Shown: positions 36,626 through 46,690 of the stretch, in pieces | Layout of the letters: each line of letters opens with the position of its first letter | Numbering within the stretch: position 1 is the stretch's first letter | Assembly (NCBI RefSeq): GCF_018294505.1 | Contig: NC_057801.1 | Coordinates: 205,104,915 to 205,168,914 of the forward strand | Length of the DNA: 64,000 nucleotides | Source of the DNA: Triticum aestivum | Lineage: Eukaryota; Streptophyta; Magnoliopsida; Poales; Poaceae | Direction of reading: 5' to 3' | Program-made: the position numbers and the translations under genes | Notes under the pieces: model-generated | The model's input: only the letters and a program-made list of their open reading frames with translations | Databases searched by the model: none | What the model was told of the DNA's origin: nothing

Positions 36626-37405
36626 TTATGAAGGAAATTTTGTATTGACAACAGTTTTAGATAGCAGGAGATGCCTAGCCTGCTCTGCCTCTGCTAGCTT
36701 ATTTTTGGCTTCTTCCATCTCTTCTTTGGCTTGGGTGAAGAGAGCATCTGATTGCTCTTTTCGCTTCTTCAAGAACTCAGCTACATTCTCAAGGGCTGCT
36801 GCACGCTTTCTTTCAGCCTTTACTAGAGCCACGAGGACACGAACAGCTGACGACTCCACCTGGCTTGTGTGTAATCCAGCATCATCTGGGAATTTGCACC
36901 TTGTGTCTAATCCAGCATCATTAGGGAACTGGCACCTTGTGTGCAATCCAGCCTCATTCTGGAAACATGATCTCGAGGTTGACCATACTTCCCTCCTCGC
37001 AGGAACTGCATCCTGACATGAAGTTACTTCTTTTTTAGATCAATACTCAGAGCAACCCAGATCCATTTAGTAGAAGCCAGATAAACAGAACTCGGAGAAG
37101 TGAACAGGGAAAAAATATAAAAATAGACTACAAGGTGAGAACACCCACTTCCTACATCAAGCTAAACACGAAAGCATTAGGACGGTTAAGACTCTTCTTA
37201 TTACACATCGAAGAACACCAGGCTTAAGAGAAACAGAAACTACAACATATACACATCGAAGAACACGAGGCTAAACGAAAGTAACTGATAGGGTGTTACT
37301 TACCAAAGCTCATTTTACAGGTTCAGTGCAACTCCTCTTTAACTTGCCACGCTCCTTGAAGATGTCCCCAATATCCCGTGTTTGGTATTCATTGCTCCTC
37401 TGCAT
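36626..37405 (-). CDS. Small coiled-coil gene, two exons proposed, unknown function
   Basis: Exon 1 would be 37405-37319 (ATG at 37405; MQRSNEYQTRDIGDIFKERG), ending in donor GTAAAA. Exon 2 would be 37012-36626 after acceptor TGTCAG, starting DAVPARREVW. The intron is phase 0, giving about 157 residues. Exon 2 carries a triple in-frame repeat of about 13 residues (pattern C.FP.DAGL.TR) followed by a charged helix rich in Ala, Glu and Lys (LKKRKEQSDALFTQAKEEME) that is likely a coiled coil. No catalytic motif. An upstream transposon end at 37508 may have removed further exons. Splice sites are by eye; a second donor GTAAGT lies at 37304. Family not recognised. Confidence 0.4.
36856..36970 (-). 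repeat. Triple 36-39-bp repeat inside the coiled-coil gene
   Basis: Three consecutive units containing GATGCTGGATTxxACACAAG on the minus strand, each in frame. Confidence 0.75.
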
Positions 37406-37507
37406 CTTCGCACTCGTGGTTTTAAAATCTCAACATGGCAAGAAAATATACTACTAGTAAACTCGCGCATCTTGTGGGCAACATTAAAGCACTCGTCTAC
37501 CATGTTA

Positions 37508-37640
37508 GAGCATCTCCAACAGAATCACAACGCGCGGCGCTTTAAAAAAGCGTTTACAGTGCTGAGATTGAGAAGTAGAGATAGAGAGTAGAGACTAGAG
37601 AGTAGAGGATAGTTCTCAGCATAGATGGATAAAAAAGATA
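37508..37640 (+). mobile_element. Left end of a PIF/Harbinger-like element
   Basis: TTA (37505-37507) is followed by GAGCATCTCCAACAG, the end common to grass Harbinger elements with a three-base TTA/TAA target, and then by a GCGCCGCG stretch and AGAGAGTAGAG repeats. The right end is not visible and may lie in the gap at 38419-38623. Confidence 0.5.
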
Positions 37641-37646
37641 ATTCAA

Positions 37647-38231
37647 CTACTCCTTGTTGTACGACTCCTCCTCGGTGATGTCCTCCTCCGACATCTGACT
37701 GTAGTCGTGAAGGTACCAGTCGTCGTCAGATTCCCAGGGCGACACTGATCCTAGCCTCATGTTGAATTGAGCGTCCGCTTTTCGCCTACGCTTGTCCTCG
37801 CGATAGGCGGCTCGCTCCGCCCTCCTCTTATCCCTCTCCGCCCTCCTTTGCGCGTAGAACTCGCGCTCGTTGATGATGTCCCGCGGGAAGTGTTGGGGCC
37901 ACAGCGCCATGGCTTCCTCATCCATCTCGGCGATGCCGAGACGGTGCTCCCGCCTCCGGTTGTCGCGACGATCCTCGTTGGTGCTAAGTCGCGACAGAGG
38001 CGTGAGCTCCTGCGCCCGCTCCCGCGTCGGCACGTTGGGGAAGTTCAATGTTCTATGAGGCCATCGGAGGCGCCACGCCGCCGCGTCGTACGCGCGGGCG
38101 ACCTCGTTGGCGATGTCAAAATTGCCGAGGCCACGGCGCATCCCGCGGAACCGGATCTCGGCGGAGAAGCCGCCGGAGGGGCGCGCGCGGACGCCATGGT
38201 ATCCCCAAGTTTCCCGGTGATGCAGCGGCAT
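37647..38231 (-). CDS. AP2/ERF-domain-like protein, probably transposon-borne
   Basis: I choose ATG 38231 (MPLHHRETWGYHGVRARPSG) over an upstream start at 38345, because the upstream part is translated from a 25-bp tandem repeat. Residues 9-70 follow the AP2 DNA-binding domain: YHGVRARPSGGFSAEIRF, then a short strand, then ANEVARAYDAAAWRL and LNFPN. Residues 75-170 are strongly basic with RRAERDKRRAERAA; the C-terminus is acidic (SEEDITEEESYNKE). About 194 aa with no stop. AP2 proteins of this compact form are frequent, in my recollection, in wheat-group repeats. The adjacent Harbinger-like end suggests gene capture. Whether it acts as a transcription factor is unknown. Confidence 0.6.
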   Translation of the reverse strand: MPLHHRETWGYHGVRARPSGGFSAEIRFRGMRRGLGNFDIANEVARAYDAAAWRLRWPHRTLNFPNVPTRERAQELTPLSRLSTNEDRRDNRRREHRLGIAEMDEEAMALWPQHFPRDIINEREFYAQRRAERDKRRAERAAYREDKRRRKADAQFNMRLGSVSPWESDDDWYLHDYSQMSEEDITEEESYNKE

Positions 38232-38251
38232 GGTGGCGCGGCGGCGGTGAG

Positions 38252-38370
38252 GCAAGAAAGAGCAGGCAGAGAGCGGTGGCGAGGCATAGAGCGGGGAGAG
38301 AGCGGTGGCGAGGCACAGAGTGGGGAGAGAGCGGTGGCAAGGCATAGAGAGGTGGGAGGGCGTTGGATTT
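38252..38370 (-). repeat. Short tandem repeat upstream of the AP2-like gene
   Basis: About four copies of a 24-32-bp unit containing CTCGCCACCGCTCTCTCCCC on the minus strand, in the presumed 5' region. Confidence 0.7.
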
Positions 38371-38418
38371 TATAAAGCGCGCCAGACGCCACGAGCCAAA
38401 ACTAGCGCACGCCCGGCC

Positions 38419-38623
38419 NNNNNNNNNNNNNNNNNNNNNNNNNNNNNNNNNNNNNNNNNNNNNNNNNNNNNNNNNNNNNNNNNNNNNNNNNNNNNNNNNN
38501 NNNNNNNNNNNNNNNNNNNNNNNNNNNNNNNNNNNNNNNNNNNNNNNNNNNNNNNNNNNNNNNNNNNNNNNNNNNNNNNNNNNNNNNNNNNNNNNNNNNN
38601 NNNNNNNNNNNNNNNNNNNNNNN
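38419..38623. other. Assembly gap (N)
   Basis: 205 undetermined bases between the AP2-like gene's 5' side and an AT-rich stretch. Confidence 1.
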
Positions 38624-38711
38624 TTATACTATTTATTTTATATTTAATATTTATCTCTACTTCTCTATTGTCTACTTTTTTTCTCTGTTATTTTTTTCTT
38701 ATAAAAAAATA

Positions 38712-38936
38712 GAGTTGGTGATGATGCTGTGCCTGCCATCCTGCAATACAGGTCATCTGATTTATATCTTATAGGTAGGAAGGAACAATGGGAATTTTGC
38801 AAAAAGATACCCATACCCCTCTCCAGATTTGTAGATAAGGCCTTCCCTCGTTCATCCTTTTCTCCTACAAGATAAACTACTCATACAAATGCAGCTTGAT
38901 GCGTGCAACGCATGGGCATCTTGCTTGTTCTAAAAA
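38712..38936 (-). repeat. Inverted copy of the foldback arm at 34700
   Basis: Reverse complemented, this stretch matches 34700-34925 closely. It includes the piece around TTTGTATGAGTAGTTTATCT that the neighbouring arm at 34951-35136 lacks. It ends GGGCATCTTGCTTG. Confidence 0.8.
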
Positions 38937-39724
38937 ACTTTCCATCATTTGCCACATTACTGGTTGCAGATGAAAATCCTACCCAAGCACAGCACGATAT
39001 AGGAGCGACGCACAATTACAAGCTGATATTCTGTTGGACAATGGAGGCTATAACCAATTACTTTTACGGGAACAATAGCACCCAGGAAATTTGAAGGGTA
39101 GGTATGAACAAAATTTGAACTGCACATGTACTGCTACATGATTCAATACACACATTACCAATCGAGGAGGAGAACGATGGTCGCGGTGGCCTCTGTGAGT
39201 CATGGTCGGCAATGGGAGTCAGTTCATTGTCCACGACGGTGGTGCTTCTGCGCTTGGCGTCGGCTTCCGGGAAGCAGATCCGAGACCGTGGAAGACGATG
39301 CCGGGGAAGAGGCTCCATGTATGATGACGACGGTGGACCGGCTCCAGTGCGGCGTACGAGGTCGTCGATGAGGCAGATGCGCTGCGGTGGACGGGTGCGC
39401 CGATGTAAAGGGGAGGAGCACGAAGGTTGCCGTGCCGTGGAGAAGTCTATTTTGCGGTGGGGATAGAAAATGGGGAGTATTCAGGTGTACTACTCTGGGT
39501 GTCGGGGTGGGGTTGGCTGGGTAGGGTGAACCTGAAGTTACGAAAACAGCCCCCTACCTAGCGTCATCCGTAGGCCTGTTCCGAAGGCTATGATGGCAAC
39601 TTCCCACTGCTCGAATCAGGGTCGCGGGAGATTTTCCCGCCGACCTCAAAATTTTGTGACACTGAACTCCCCATGTGGCGTGTTGAGTGATTCGGCTAAG
39701 CAATTAGCGAGTAGTAGTACTAAA

Positions 39725-39961
39725 CTCTGCATATTAGGTTTGACCAAAGTCAAACTTCCTAAAGTTTGACCAAGTTTATAGAAAATTATAAACATTTACC
39801 ATAACAAATATGTATGATGTGAAAGTACATTCAATAATAAATCTAATGGTATTTATTTGTTATTTTATATGTTAATATTTTTTGTTATAAGCTTTCTGAG
39901 AGTTTAAAAAACTTGACTTTGACCAATGCTAATACGCGGACTTAAATAAAAACGGAGGGAG
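39725..39961. mobile_element. Stowaway MITE, left end truncated
   Basis: The right end AAAAACGGAGGGAG is followed by TA (39962-39963). The inner part has the usual TTTGACCAAAGTCAAACTT and ACTTGACTTTGACCAA near the two ends. The left terminal CTCCCTCCGT is missing. Confidence 0.75.
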
Positions 39962-40810
39962 TACACATTTGTTTTCTTAGTTTGTAGTGAACTAATCATT
40001 TGTTGAAATTGTGAAATAAATATATTAAGCTATTGACTTCGAATGTAATGGTCTATACAATTCAATAGTTACAATCATTGTCGAATCCCAAGATGTATAC
40101 AAGGTCTATTGTACTTCACAACATGCTCAAACTCACATAATCCCAGTCAAATGAGAATCTAAATGCATTTCATAGTTATTACTTTGTAGGATGCAACAAA
40201 ACCAACCATAACTCTACATCAGCCATTATAGAAGCAACATTTTGAACATATCCCAATGTGTGAATGAAACGTGCAGAGAGAGCTTGCGAAGATGGAGCAG
40301 ATAGGGCTGGAAAGATTGTATGTATGTGGATGAGAGAGTAGGAGACAAACCTAACGAGACAGAGAGAGATAGAGAGAGAAAGAGAGAGGAAGAAGTTAGG
40401 TCTGTGAGAAAGATGGAGACATGTAATATACGTGAGATGCGTGTGCATCCAGATTCTGTATACGTGGAAGGAGAAGAGATAACATGTTTGGTGAGAGAGA
40501 TGGAAAAACATGGATGAGAGGGGAAGGATCTTGTGGGTTGAGAGATTGATAATTTTGTGCGGGGGAGAGAGGGATTGGTAATTTTGTGCGAGAGAGAGAG
40601 GGGGTGGGGGGAGGAGTCAGTCAGCCGTCGTCACATCATCCTGCTTCTAAATGGCCCCGCATTCTCTAGCGCGGTGTGGTCGCCGTCTTCGATTTCCTCG
40701 ATGCCCTCTTTGAAGATTGAGGTGTTGTGCATGTTGGGGTGCAAAGAAGCACAAGCGAGAGTGGTCGCCGTATAACCTTGGATGGGGATGAATTGTGTGC
40801 TTAGGGGAGG

Positions 40811-40830
40811 GTGTGTGTGTGTTGTGTTGT

Positions 40831-40876
<46 letters not shown>

Positions 40877-40886
40877 GTGTGTGTGT
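40811..40886. repeat. (GT)n microsatellite, interrupted
   Basis: GT repeats with TTG, TCTC and TA interruptions over 76 bp. Confidence 0.95.
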
Positions 40887-41068
40887 CAAATATTGAGAGA
40901 AAACAAACCTAAGGAGAGAAATGGGTATTCACGAAGAGATTGTGCGGGCCTTGAGGTGGGCAGGGGGCGGGTGAGGGTGTCAAAATGTGCGTGTTGATTC
41001 ATGTGTTACATGCGATCGTGCGAGGGATGGACGAATCGAGAGAGACGGTTGTTGTGTTACGGATGATC

Positions 41069-41114
<46 letters not shown>
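41069..41114. repeat. Compound (TC)n(AC)n microsatellite
   Basis: About 12 TC followed by about 11 AC dinucleotides. Confidence 0.95.
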
Positions 41115-42090
41115 AGTAAACTAGAAGACCGTTCCCTCATGTATACACAACGTATCGACATCTGTCTATGTCTCACTCATCCATGATCATTTGCACATTC
41201 ACACCTCTCTATGTCTGTATCACACGAACACCGTCTCCACATTGCCCTTCCGCCACAACACACATATGGACACATACACACGTTCTCTCTCAGTCACACA
41301 CACAAAATCAGTATTAAAAAAACTAGGGCGCACCTAAAACGTCCAAATCCAAATAAACACGAACTGGAGCTAAATTCAAATATATGGAAATATTGCAGCG
41401 TCAAGAACTTTTCCAAGAAAAAAGTTGAGTAATATTCGAGGATTGTTTTCACACACACAAAAAGGTTCGGTGGATGTCCTTCGAGCGCGACACGGTGACG
41501 CACCGTTCGATCGATCGCGCGGCCGCGGTTCACGCGCTTGCACAGGATTCCGTATCGTGGCTGTGGTACTAACTAATAAAAGCGCTGCCTAAGTCTAATG
41601 TTTACATGTACTAGTACGGTTTTCTTTTAAGTTTGACCAACCTTATATAAAACTAAAGTAAGCTCCCATATGCGCACTCATCAATATGCCGCCGCTGCCG
41701 TTGAGCATGCCGCCGCCCGCCTGCTCCGGCCAACAATTTCTCGCCCATCACCGCCGTGTCGCCGCCATCCCTGTGCCATGAAGCCGAAGGCTCGCCCACT
41801 CACATCATCTGCAGTCCCTCCTCGCGATGTCGCCACGCTGCCAAGCACGTGAGCAGCTGGTGGAGCCGCGTCTATGCATGCAGCGTACAAAGAGGAGGAC
41901 GAGCGTGCGCTCCAGCATGCCGGCAAGGAGGAACTAGCGTGTCATTGTCGCCTCCGCCCGCGTGGAGGAGGCGCGCATGGTGGCTGTCGCGGCGGAAGCC
42001 GGTCACACGCGTGTCGAGCCTGCAAACCGGGTGTGAACGCAGAATTTATCTTCGAGGCCTTGAATGCCATGTGGATCCTGCAATCTGAAG

Positions 42091-42226
42091 GAGCAATTTG
42101 GGTCAGTCGACTCTTGTGAGCCGTTTGATGCAACATGGATGGCTAGAAGGGCTTCTTCCACCTCTTCTGCCGTCTTCTTCCTTCGCTCCGTCGAACTTCT
42201 TTCACAAGTTGACTGACCCAAATTAT
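42091..42226. repeat. Short inverted repeat, possible foldback
   Basis: ATTTGGGTCAGTCGACTCTT (about 42097) pairs with AAGTTGACTGACCCAAAT (about 42207) in inverted orientation. Imperfect arms of about 25 bp enclose about 85 bp. Confidence 0.6.
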
Positions 42227-42471
42227 ACTACTAGTACGAACGTATTAAGTACAGTAGGAACACGAAGATACGAGCAGTAGTACCAACTGCAAGAAGAACA
42301 GTAGTAAGACATAGTAATAGTACTACTGTACATACTAAAGAGTTCAAATAACGAGAAAGAACATAAACATAGTTCTGCTGGGGCCTCAGCACAACACACC
42401 CTTGAAAATAAACTAAGCAACTAGTCTGCTTGACACTGCAGTAGAACCAGCATGAGCGACGACACTGCCAC

Positions 42472-43194
42472 CTACTCGGAGTCCGAGTCCATGTCCTCGA
42501 CTTCGTCCTCGTCCCTCTTCCTCTTCCTCTTCGCCGATGCTTCTTTGCTTGAACCGGACACCGGGCTCTGCTTCTTCATCCAACCCTTGTAGATATTTAA
42601 ACAAAGGTAGGCATCCATTGCTGCGTACAGGATGTGATCTTCATCTAATGTCTTCGACTCCCATGCATGATGAAACTCGTGATGAGGTTTCTTTAGTTTA
42701 ACGTACGAAGGATCAATCATGGTTGCTGACAAGGTCAGCATTGAAGGTTGAGAGGAGGACACCAGGCTTGCCTTCTAGAGATCGAAGGGCTGGCCTACAA
42801 CAAGACCTATCCGACGCAAGACATCCCTATCGTTCTTAAAGTCTACAGTAACGAATTTCACTCTTTTGTCCTTGAGGAAGTTCTTAAAATCCTGGCACTC
42901 AACGTCGGCATGGCATATGTGGTAGACCAAGCAAACGTTATGTACGCAAACCTGGATCACGGCGGGCTTCTTCCTCTCTGCCTCCTTTAGAATCTGCTCT
43001 CTTTCCAGGACTGTGGTGTACTCAACATCTAGCCCAGCGACCCACTCATCCGTTGAACTGTTGAACATGCGTAGGAAGCGAGCAAGCCATGCTTTCACCT
43101 TCGCGGATCCACGTGTGTAGATGATGATGAACTCATCGCCCGTGATGGCTCTAACCTGGTACTCAGTGGCGACAATGGAGATTTGGGAGGCCAT
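42472..43194 (-). pseudogene. Werner-type 3'-5' exonuclease-like gene (DEDDy), one in-frame stop
   Basis: ATG at 43194 (MASQISIVATEYQVRAITGD), single exon, end at 42472, 240 codons. Exonuclease motifs: Exo I as GLDVEYT (Asp/Glu, residues about 52-54), Exo II as VDFKNDRDVLRR (about 117-128), Exo III as HILYAAMDAYL (about 190-200, Tyr and last Asp). The tail is lysine/arginine-rich then acidic (KRKRKRDEDEVEDMDSDSE), like a nuclear signal. Family members degrade DNA or RNA 3' to 5'; grasses have many short copies. Codon 140 (42775-42777) is TAG in the middle of the domain, before Exo III; the same frame continues without other damage on both sides. Either a recent pseudogene or an allele with a sequencing error. 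Confidence 0.75.
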
Positions 43195-44640
43195 GGATTT
43201 TGGAGGAGGGTTAGGAGAAGTTGAACTGTTGTACCCCGCAAAAAAAACTGGGAGCGAACTAATGTGAAAGGATGGGACGACTGGGAGCGAACTGTTGTAA
43301 GGTAGAAGACAGGGACGAGTAGGGCGTGTGAACGGCATGGGGTTGCTGGCTTGCCCGGTGGATAAACGGCTGCAAGCCCCTAAAGAGTTCTCTAGAACTA
43401 TGCAGGACCCACTAGATGTCATGTCTACTAGATCCATATGGTAGGCCTGACGGTATAGCTTCTGCCTGTCTGCACGCCATGCCGGCGCGTGGATGTAACT
43501 TCACTTAATTCCATCAACTGTCGCGCCTCCCACGACCTTCGCCTCCCTCGCGTGGTCGCGCCCTTTGAGACTTCGACCGGCTATAAATGAGCAAAAAAAT
43601 TTGCCTACTCCGCATGCATGATACTCCCTCTTGTCCTTTTTACTCCCGTCAACCGTTTGCAAAGTGCTTGACCAAATTTATACTAAAAATATCAATATCT
43701 ACAATACTGATTATAATGAGTATAAGAACTACGTTTTATAATGAGTGTAAAAATATTGATTTGACATTGTGAATGTTGATACATTTTTCTATAAGTTTGG
43801 TGAAAGTAGAGGTACATTGACTTCAGACAAAACTTAAATGCACAATGCAGACTAGTTCCTCCATCCAGGTGCATGCCATGTCCTATCTTGTCATCACAAC
43901 AAGGTTAGCTATTAGAGTACTACTACCTCCCTTCTAGTTTAAAGGGCTCAATTCAAAAAATTCACCTACTATTAGCAAGATAGTAGAGGTGGTGGAATAG
44001 TTTTTGAAGTCTGCAAAAGTACTCAACTAATGATGCCGTTCGTCACAAAAAAAATGTGTTTACCAATGCATGCATGAACACTAGTTACTCTAACTCCCCT
44101 CTCTTCTTTAATTCTTTGCCACATCAGCATGTTTGCTATTCCCGTGTGCATGATACCAGCTAAGATACCACCATTATGGCCAGCCTTAATCATCGCATGC
44201 AATAATTTAGTGCACCTTGAAATATGAACATGTGTGGGGCATGTATGTTTTTAATGACTTGAGACTATACCTAGCCCGGCATGCAAGATGACTTATTATG
44301 CACCGTTCCCCATACCTGCAGGAAGCCCATGCTTCTCCAAATATTTTCCTCTCCATGTGTGGAAACAATATGCCTGCCAGACTCTCCTTCTCCCTCTGGC
44401 GGTCCCACCACTCCACCCCGTGTGAAAAAGTCTGCATGCATGACTCTCCTGCCCCCACGCTTGTCCAATCCGTTGTGACCAGCAATATTTCCACCGCTTC
44501 CCTCCCTCATAATTTACTCCAACAAATATGCCCATGTAGTTGTTACGTTAATCACACAACATATCTTCTGGGACGCTGCTTCAGTTACTTAACTGCAGGT
44601 GCATTGGGTCACTGACATATGGGCCCAACAAGGGTCTTTC
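43195..44640. other. Intergenic region with MITE fragments
   Basis: A Stowaway-type left end CTCCCTCTTGTCC follows TA at 43622-43623; its right end is not clear. Another fragment CTCCCTTCTAGTTTAAAGGG begins near 43926. Short frames around 44207-44615 overlap on both strands and show no domain. Confidence 0.55.
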
Positions 44641-44677
44641 CCACATGTCAGTGGCGCAACTGGACCTGCAGTTAAGT
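44587..44677. repeat. Imperfect hairpin upstream of the TATA-driven gene
   Basis: Left arm ACTTAACTGCAGGT..GTCACTGACATATGGG (44587-44622) pairs with CCCACATGTCAGTG..GACCTGCAGTTAAGT (44639-44677). The loop is about 15 bases and a few positions mismatch. Confidence 0.75.
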
Positions 44678-44722
44678 CAGTGCAGCTCAGTCCATATCTT
44701 ACGTAGGTTTGCCATTGCTCGC

Positions 44723-44730
44723 TATAAATA
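44723..44730 (+). promoter_or_regulatory. TATA box of the 44807 gene
   Basis: TATAAATA, 77 bp upstream of the ATG at 44807, followed by a C/T-rich leader. Typical plant core promoter spacing. Confidence 0.65.
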
Positions 44731-44806
44731 CTGCGCCTCCCACGGCATTCGGAAGAACACTCACGTTCATCGCTATCTCCTCCCCCTCCCTCTCACGTCG
44801 ACCACC

Positions 44807-45356
44807 ATGGCATCGCCCCTCCCAAGTCCTAAGCGCCCCTCGCTGCACCGCCCAGACGGTCACGCGTCGCTGTTCTGTTCCACGCAGCCACTAGTCAAGG
44901 AGGACGCGTCCGCGTTCCACTCCTCACTGCGACGCGTCGAGGTGGACGCGTCGGCGGTTCCCAATCTCGCCAGCACGCGCTTCGGCTCCCCGCTACAAGG
45001 AGAACATCGCACCGCCCACCGAGCCCCCCAGCCTTGAGGAGCTTTGGAAAGAAATGGATGTCACCATGTGGGAGGCTTTGCCGCCGGCAGAGCACGCCAA
45101 AATAGAGGCGGAGAAGAAGGCCGAGGAAGAGAAGCGCACCGCGGGGCAAGCTGTCTGGCAGCTCTATGTCGCGTCCGAGAGAGTCAGGCAATTGGCTCTT
45201 TGGCAGAAGGCTCGTGCAAGGGCCGTGAGGGTGGCGGAGGACGCCCGTGCCAAAGCCCTGAGTGCAGTCGGTCCCAACTACGCTTGGCGGTACGTGTACT
45301 GGGTGCACGCTTCCAGCGAGGAGTACCTGCTGGCGCCGGATCACCACACCGGTTAG
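44807..45356 (+). pseudogene. Small gene of unknown function, split by a frameshift
   Basis: The ATG at 44807 has a near-ideal context (ACCACCATGG). Frame 1 encodes MASPLPSPKRPSLHRPDGHA and onward to a stop at 45037. From about 44980 the coding signal moves to another frame, which reads RYKENIAPPTEPPSLEELWK, then an alanine/lysine/glutamate-rich helix (AEHAKIEAEKKAEEEKRTAG), an aromatic block (NYAWRYVYWVHASSEEYLL) and TAG at 45354-45356. One base gained or two lost between about 44975 and 44993 explains the break. Joined, the product would be about 180 aa. Family not recognised. A real frameshift and a sequencing error look the same here. Confidence 0.55.
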
Positions 45357-45737
45357 ATCGCGCTCACCCGCTGGCAAGCCGCCAATTAGCACCTTGCGAG
45401 TTGTGAGGCTGAGGAAGAGGCGTTGTGTCGGCGCGTTGGGAAACGTCAGCGCACCAGGGCACTCGTGGCGCGCCGCAAGCGCTCCTGCGAGCGCCGTGGA
45501 TTTTAGTAGGGAGTATAATTTAGTTTCGTAAGGTGATCTCATTAGTTTTGGGACGCAAATGATAAATCCCGAACGTTCGGGAATTATTAGCATCCTTGGT
45601 TAAGTATGTAAGAGGGAAAGTTTGGAAACCTTGTGTATTCGTATGCATTTTGTAAGTAGGTGCATACAGCACAAACTTTAGTACTATATACTATCGCACT
45701 ACATGTCTCTCTCTATATATGCTTGCAGACTGTGCTA

Positions 45738-45824
45738 CTCCCTCCGTCAAGGTGAATAAGTCATCTTTGGTTGTGCACCGTGACCAAGTAGGAGAGAAGA
45801 CTTTATACACCTAGACGGAGGGAG
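45738..45824. mobile_element. Stowaway MITE (87 bp)
   Basis: TA at 45736-45737 and 45825-45826. Inverted ends CTCCCTCCGTCAAGGTGAAT and, from the right, CTCCCTCCGTCTAGGTGTAT. Confidence 0.9.
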
Positions 45825-46197
45825 TACTACTATTACTTATGTACGGGCAAATGCACGTTTTAACATTACGATGTGATTTTTGTAAAAGTAGAAAAACGGC
45901 ACTAGTCAAGCTTGTCAAATGATTCAATGCAAAACAAATGCAAAAATGTTCATTTGATTGTTTACTTTTAGCTTCCTTCTCTATGGTTATTTCTTTGTCG
46001 TACTTTGTACGGAGTATCTCACTAGTCGGAAAGGCATGCGAATTCCCAAACTGCTTCCTACACCCTATATCGAATTTTTTGCCTAACAAGTTGTGTCGTG
46101 CAATTGGAATTCCAACTTGAGTACTAGTACTACTAGTAGGAGTACCAGGGGCCAGTTCATTTAGGCTTCTAGATTAGTAGTAATCCCTTTACTACTA

Positions 46198-46363
46198 GCT
46201 CCGTCCTGGTTTATTGGTCCCCGTTGTAATCTGTGTCAAATTTTGATCATAAATTTAACTAGTGAAATGTTTGTGATGTCACATGCACTAACATTTTATC
46301 AGTTAAATCTTTGGCCAAAATTTACCACAAATTACAATGGTGACGAATAAACCAGGACGGAGG
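46198..46363. mobile_element. Stowaway MITE (166 bp)
   Basis: TA at 46196-46197 and 46364-46365. The inverted ends pair over about 32 bases: left CTCCGTCCTGGTTTATTGGT, right (reverse complement) CTCCGTCCTGGTTTATTCGT. Confidence 0.9.
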
Positions 46364-46365
46364 TA

Positions 46366-46688
46366 CTCCCTCCATTTTTGTATACAAGGCCACTATAAAG
46401 AATACATTTTGCATCTATACAAGGCAACCAACAGTAATCAAGACAAATATTAATGATGTTTCCTCGTACTAGTAACCCATGGCTTAATTACTAGCATGCA
46501 TGTAGTGGATGATAATGACAAACTCATCTACTTCCTCTCTCACGGCCACTCAATTTCTTCTAATGTGCATGCACCCTATTAATTAACCCAGTAAACGAGA
46601 AAATAAATTGACTTGTAAAGCACATATTGATTTTTATCTTGGTACCTGTAATTTGAGTTTGTGGCCTTGTATATAAAAATGAAGGGAG
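46366..46688. mobile_element. Stowaway MITE (323 bp)
   Basis: The left end CTCCCTCCATTTTTGTATAC directly follows the TA of the preceding MITE. The right end, reverse complemented, is CTCCCTTCATTTTTATATAC, followed by TA at 46689-46690. Confidence 0.88.
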
Positions 46689-46690
46689 TA

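Larger units (their letters stand above)
38937..42400. other. Gene-poor region with MITE and microsatellites
   Basis: Bases 39170-39470 are GC-rich with low-quality frames on both strands. Bases 40280-40620 are GA-rich on the plus strand. Bases 41670-42110 are GC-rich with short frames and no family recognised. Bases 42230-42400 are AT-rich. No gene can be supported. Confidence 0.5.

Noticed and set aside
33840..40620. CT-rich stretch at 33.8-34.7 kb and GA-rich stretch at 40.2-40.6 kb as arms of one large inverted repeat
   Set aside because: Checked by eye in reverse complement: composition matches but no extended alignment was found.
40782..40997. Cysteine/valine-rich frame at the GT microsatellite
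   Set aside because: Pure translation of (GT)n.
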